A stretch of DNA of 7,299 nt from JAFAHD01 sp035654355 (lineage in GTDB: Bacteria > Vulcanimicrobiota > Vulcanimicrobiia > Eremiobacterales > Eremiobacteraceae), in assembly GCA_035654355.1 (NCBI GenBank), contig DASRXC010000090.1:1-7299 (forward strand), given 5' to 3'. Positions 5,984 through 7,299 of this stretch are shown here, in pieces; the first letter of the stretch is position 1; each line of letters starts with the position of its first letter. The notes below the pieces were generated by a model that worked only from the letters and a program-made list of their open reading frames with translations, ran no database searches and had not been told where the DNA came from. Both the position numbers and the translations under genes were made by a program.

Positions 5984-6017
5984 TAGCTGAACTCACGGCT
6001 TTCCGTCGGTTCAGATA
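5984..6017 (+). promoter_or_regulatory. Stem-loop just upstream of the secreted-protein operon
   Basis: TAGCTGAAC at 5984-5992 pairs with GTTCAGATA at 6009-6017 (one mismatch). Inside it, ACGG (5995-5998) pairs with CCGT (6003-6006) around the loop CTTT. Only C5994-C6007 and G5986-A6015 fail to pair, and T5993-G6008 is a wobble. The helix ends two bases before the ribosome site at 6019-6024. In RNA it could affect translation of the gene at 6030. In DNA it could be an operator. Confidence 0.4.
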
Positions 6018-6018
6018 T

Positions 6019-6024
6019 CGGAGG
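6019..6024 (+). promoter_or_regulatory. Ribosome binding site for the gene at 6030
   Basis: CGGAGG lies five bases before the ATG at 6030. It is the strongest Shine-Dalgarno match in the right half of the window and fixes this start. The frame upstream is closed by a TGA at 5988 with no other usable start codon between. Confidence 0.7.
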
Positions 6025-6029
6025 TTCCG

Positions 6030-6731
6030 ATGATCGCGATTTTAGCCGCCGTCCTGCTGCTCGCGTCAACGGGAGTGGCCGCAGCACCCCAGGCATCGCA
6101 GGCCCCGGCGCAGTTGCGGCAAGTGACCTACAAAGTGTCATATGGTACCCGTACGTACTCCGGCGGCGAGCATTACGAGGGTTATAGCTCCAGTTCGACC
6201 GCGACATCACAGAGTGGCACCGTCACGGTCGACGTGACCGCGGTCCAAAACGATACAATCGGCGTCACGGTCACCGAGCTGATGAGCCAAAGCGGCGCTC
6301 CTGCTACCAACAGCGGCGCCGTCATGCCCGATGGCACGGTTAGCTTCCCACCCGACACGATCCAGGACGTCACGCGCGAACTGCTGCAGTACTTCGGCCC
6401 GGACCTGATATCCCCGGACAAGCTCACGCTGGGTTCGACGTGGGACGTGAACCTCGATCGCAACGGCGTCGTTGAGAAAACGAACTATCGGGTGACGAAG
6501 GTCGACGGTCCGCTTGTGACCCTCGCCGAGCATCAGACGATGACATTTAGCGGCCAAAACGCGACGGTCTCGACCGAGGGGACGATCACTATCAAGCCGT
6601 CACTGCTCGTCCCAGTGAGCGGCGATCTCCATCGCATCGTCAATCGGCTTTCGTTGTCAGGCAACAACAAGACGGACGTTTCGCTGCACTTCGAACGCGT
6701 GTCTGACACGCTGGACCAACCGGCGAAATAA
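6030..6731 (+). CDS. Secreted protein of unknown function, first of a tandem pair
   Basis: The product is 233 residues. Residues 1-19 form a hydrophobic signal peptide ending VAAA-P. Its n-region is unusually short and has no positive charge, so export efficiency is uncertain. The mature protein lacks cysteine and is rich in Thr, Val and Ser with alternating beta-strand patterning. Recognisable segments are a Ser/Thr run (53-62), TVTVDV (64-69), GVTVTELM (78-85), PDGTVSFPPDTIQDV (100-114), LGSTWDV (134-140) and a C-terminal region of short strands. I do not recognise the family; the layout recalls exported domains that bind lipid or polymer, but that is only an impression. Residues 63-138 align without gaps to residues 73-148 of the next product, with 31 of 76 identical by hand count. 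The next gene starts 11 bp after the stop, so the two form an operon. Confidence 0.8.
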   Translation: MIAILAAVLLLASTGVAAAPQASQAPAQLRQVTYKVSYGTRTYSGGEHYEGYSSSSTATSQSGTVTVDVTAVQNDTIGVTVTELMSQSGAPATNSGAVMPDGTVSFPPDTIQDVTRELLQYFGPDLISPDKLTLGSTWDVNLDRNGVVEKTNYRVTKVDGPLVTLAEHQTMTFSGQNATVSTEGTITIKPSLLVPVSGDLHRIVNRLSLSGNNKTDVSLHFERVSDTLDQPAK

Positions 6732-6742
6732 CCGCGGCGGTC

Positions 6743-7299
6743 GTGGAGCGCGGGCGACAGGGCGCATCCGTCGCGATCGCGCTGTTCGCCGCGCTGGCGG
6801 CGTCAGGCGTTGCCGCGGCGCCGTCTGCAGCACCAAGCCCCATGACGGCCGCTCCGGTGCGCTCAGTCGTCTATGACGTTTCGATCCAGACGCATGACGA
6901 GGAGCCGATCCGCGGACGCACCGGCGTCGGCGTCACGCGGGAGCTTTCTACTGACGGCGGCAGCGTCGACGTCGATGTCATGACGGAGACGCAGGATCTT
7001 CTGGGCGTGCGCGTGACCGAGACGATGCGCTCGCGCGGTTATGCAGCGGTGTTCTCCGGAAACGTCGGGCCACAAGACGGGGTGCATTTCGCCGCCGATT
7101 CCATCAACGACGCCTCGTTCATCGTGCTGCTGTTCTTCGGCATGCGCTTCGCCTCTGATCAGAGCCTAGAGACCGGCTCGGCGTGGACGTCAGCGGCGGG
7201 TATCCGTTATACGGTGAAAAGCGTCGAGCCGCCGCGCGTGACGCTCGATGTGCTGCAGCGAGCGAACGTGTCGAGCGCTTCGACGATCATCGTGCACGG
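6743..7299 (+). CDS. Secreted paralogue of the preceding protein (3' end beyond window)
   Basis: A GTG at 6743 begins a frame that runs without a stop to the window edge, giving 185 residues. The start is favoured because VERGRQ supplies the positive n-region of a signal peptide, followed by an Ala-rich core and AAA-P near residue 26, and because no earlier start codon exists after the TGA at 6704. A start at the ATG at 6841 would lose the signal. Only a weak GGCGG precedes it, so coupling to the upstream gene is likely. Shared segments with the first copy are VDVDV (75-79), LGVRVTE (87-93), SGNVGPQDGVHFAADSI (105-121), FFG (131-133) and LETGSAW (142-148). The N-terminal 40 residues and the stretch around 125-135 differ, with this copy more hydrophobic (FIVLLFFGM). 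The function is unknown. Confidence 0.75.
   Translation, partial: MERGRQGASVAIALFAALAASGVAAAPSAAPSPMTAAPVRSVVYDVSIQTHDEEPIRGRTGVGVTRELSTDGGSVDVDVMTETQDLLGVRVTETMRSRGYAAVFSGNVGPQDGVHFAADSINDASFIVLLFFGMRFASDQSLETGSAWTSAAGIRYTVKSVEPPRVTLDVLQRANVSSASTIIVH

Larger units (their letters stand above)
5937..6029. promoter_or_regulatory. Divergent control region with GTTC/GAAC half-sites
   Basis: These 93 bp separate the HhH-GPD gene (minus) from the tandem secreted-protein operon (plus) and should hold both promoters. GTTC or its complement GAAC occurs at 5950, 5961, 5967, 5989, 6009 and 6024, six times in 78 bp. Several spacings (11, 22 and 20) are near whole helical turns. GTTC-N7-GAAC (5950-5964) and GAAC-N2-GTTC (5961-5970) are overlapping palindromes. 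No confident -35/-10 pair was identified. Protein binding is inference. Confidence 0.35.

Noticed and set aside
5609..6033. Plus-strand frames across the HhH-GPD gene
   Set aside because: They are Arg/Ala-rich shadows of a minus-strand gene with strong family motifs.
1..7299. CRISPR array, insertion sequence, tRNA or toxin-antitoxin pair
   Set aside because: No regularly spaced repeats, transposase-like frame with terminal inverted repeats, tRNA-like cloverleaf or typical toxin-antitoxin proteins were seen by eye on either strand.

Overview
The window is ordinary-looking, gene-dense, high-GC bacterial chromosome. Many products are exported: lipoproteins, other secreted proteins and PQQ-type sugar dehydrogenases. 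The actinobacterial-style HhH-GPD protein, the sorbosone-dehydrogenase-like lipoproteins and the lipobox proteins of unknown family suggest a soil or sediment bacterium. Candidatus Eremiobacterota is my best guess for the lineage. It is a guess from protein style, not a demonstrated placement.

Layout, left to right. (1) Positions 3-83 hold the last 26 codons of a protein that looks like a DUF1501 family member. A small secreted helical protein follows on the same strand (127-486). (2) On the minus strand, two paralogous sorbosone/glucose dehydrogenase-like beta-propeller proteins lie in tandem (2764-1613, then 1623-514) and overlap by 11 nt. (3) Divergent from them, a 362-residue lipoprotein of unknown family (2935-4023) ends at a perfect 10-bp hairpin, probably a bidirectional terminator (4071-4098). 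(4) A cysteine-rich 117-residue protein (4477-4124, minus) can start back to back with a small zinc-ribbon protein (4478-4675, plus) at the palindrome CATATG. An alpha/beta hydrolase (4677-5411) follows the zinc ribbon after one base. (5) Converging on the hydrolase is an HhH-GPD family protein of the DNA base-excision-repair type (5936-5433, minus). (6) Divergent from that, two tandem paralogous secreted proteins (6030-6731, and 6743 to the window edge) form an apparent operon. The second is cut by the window end. The 93-bp gap between the HhH-GPD gene and this operon carries a stem-loop and an unusual density of GTTC/GAAC half-sites.

Working together: the dehydrogenase pair probably oxidises sugars or similar alcohols/aldehydes in the periplasm or at the cell surface using PQQ. 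No PQQ synthesis gene, cytochrome or other electron acceptor is visible here. The zinc-ribbon and hydrolase genes are very likely co-transcribed, but nothing in the sequence ties their functions together. The tandem secreted pair has no recognisable function.

No mobile element, CRISPR array, tRNA or rRNA was seen, and no gap without a gene exceeds about 170 bases. I did not find a convincing new multi-gene system. The points most worth a second look are the zero-gap divergent start at CATATG, the GTTC/GAAC cluster with its hairpin, the two tandem paralogue pairs, and the changed active-site position in the HhH-GPD protein.
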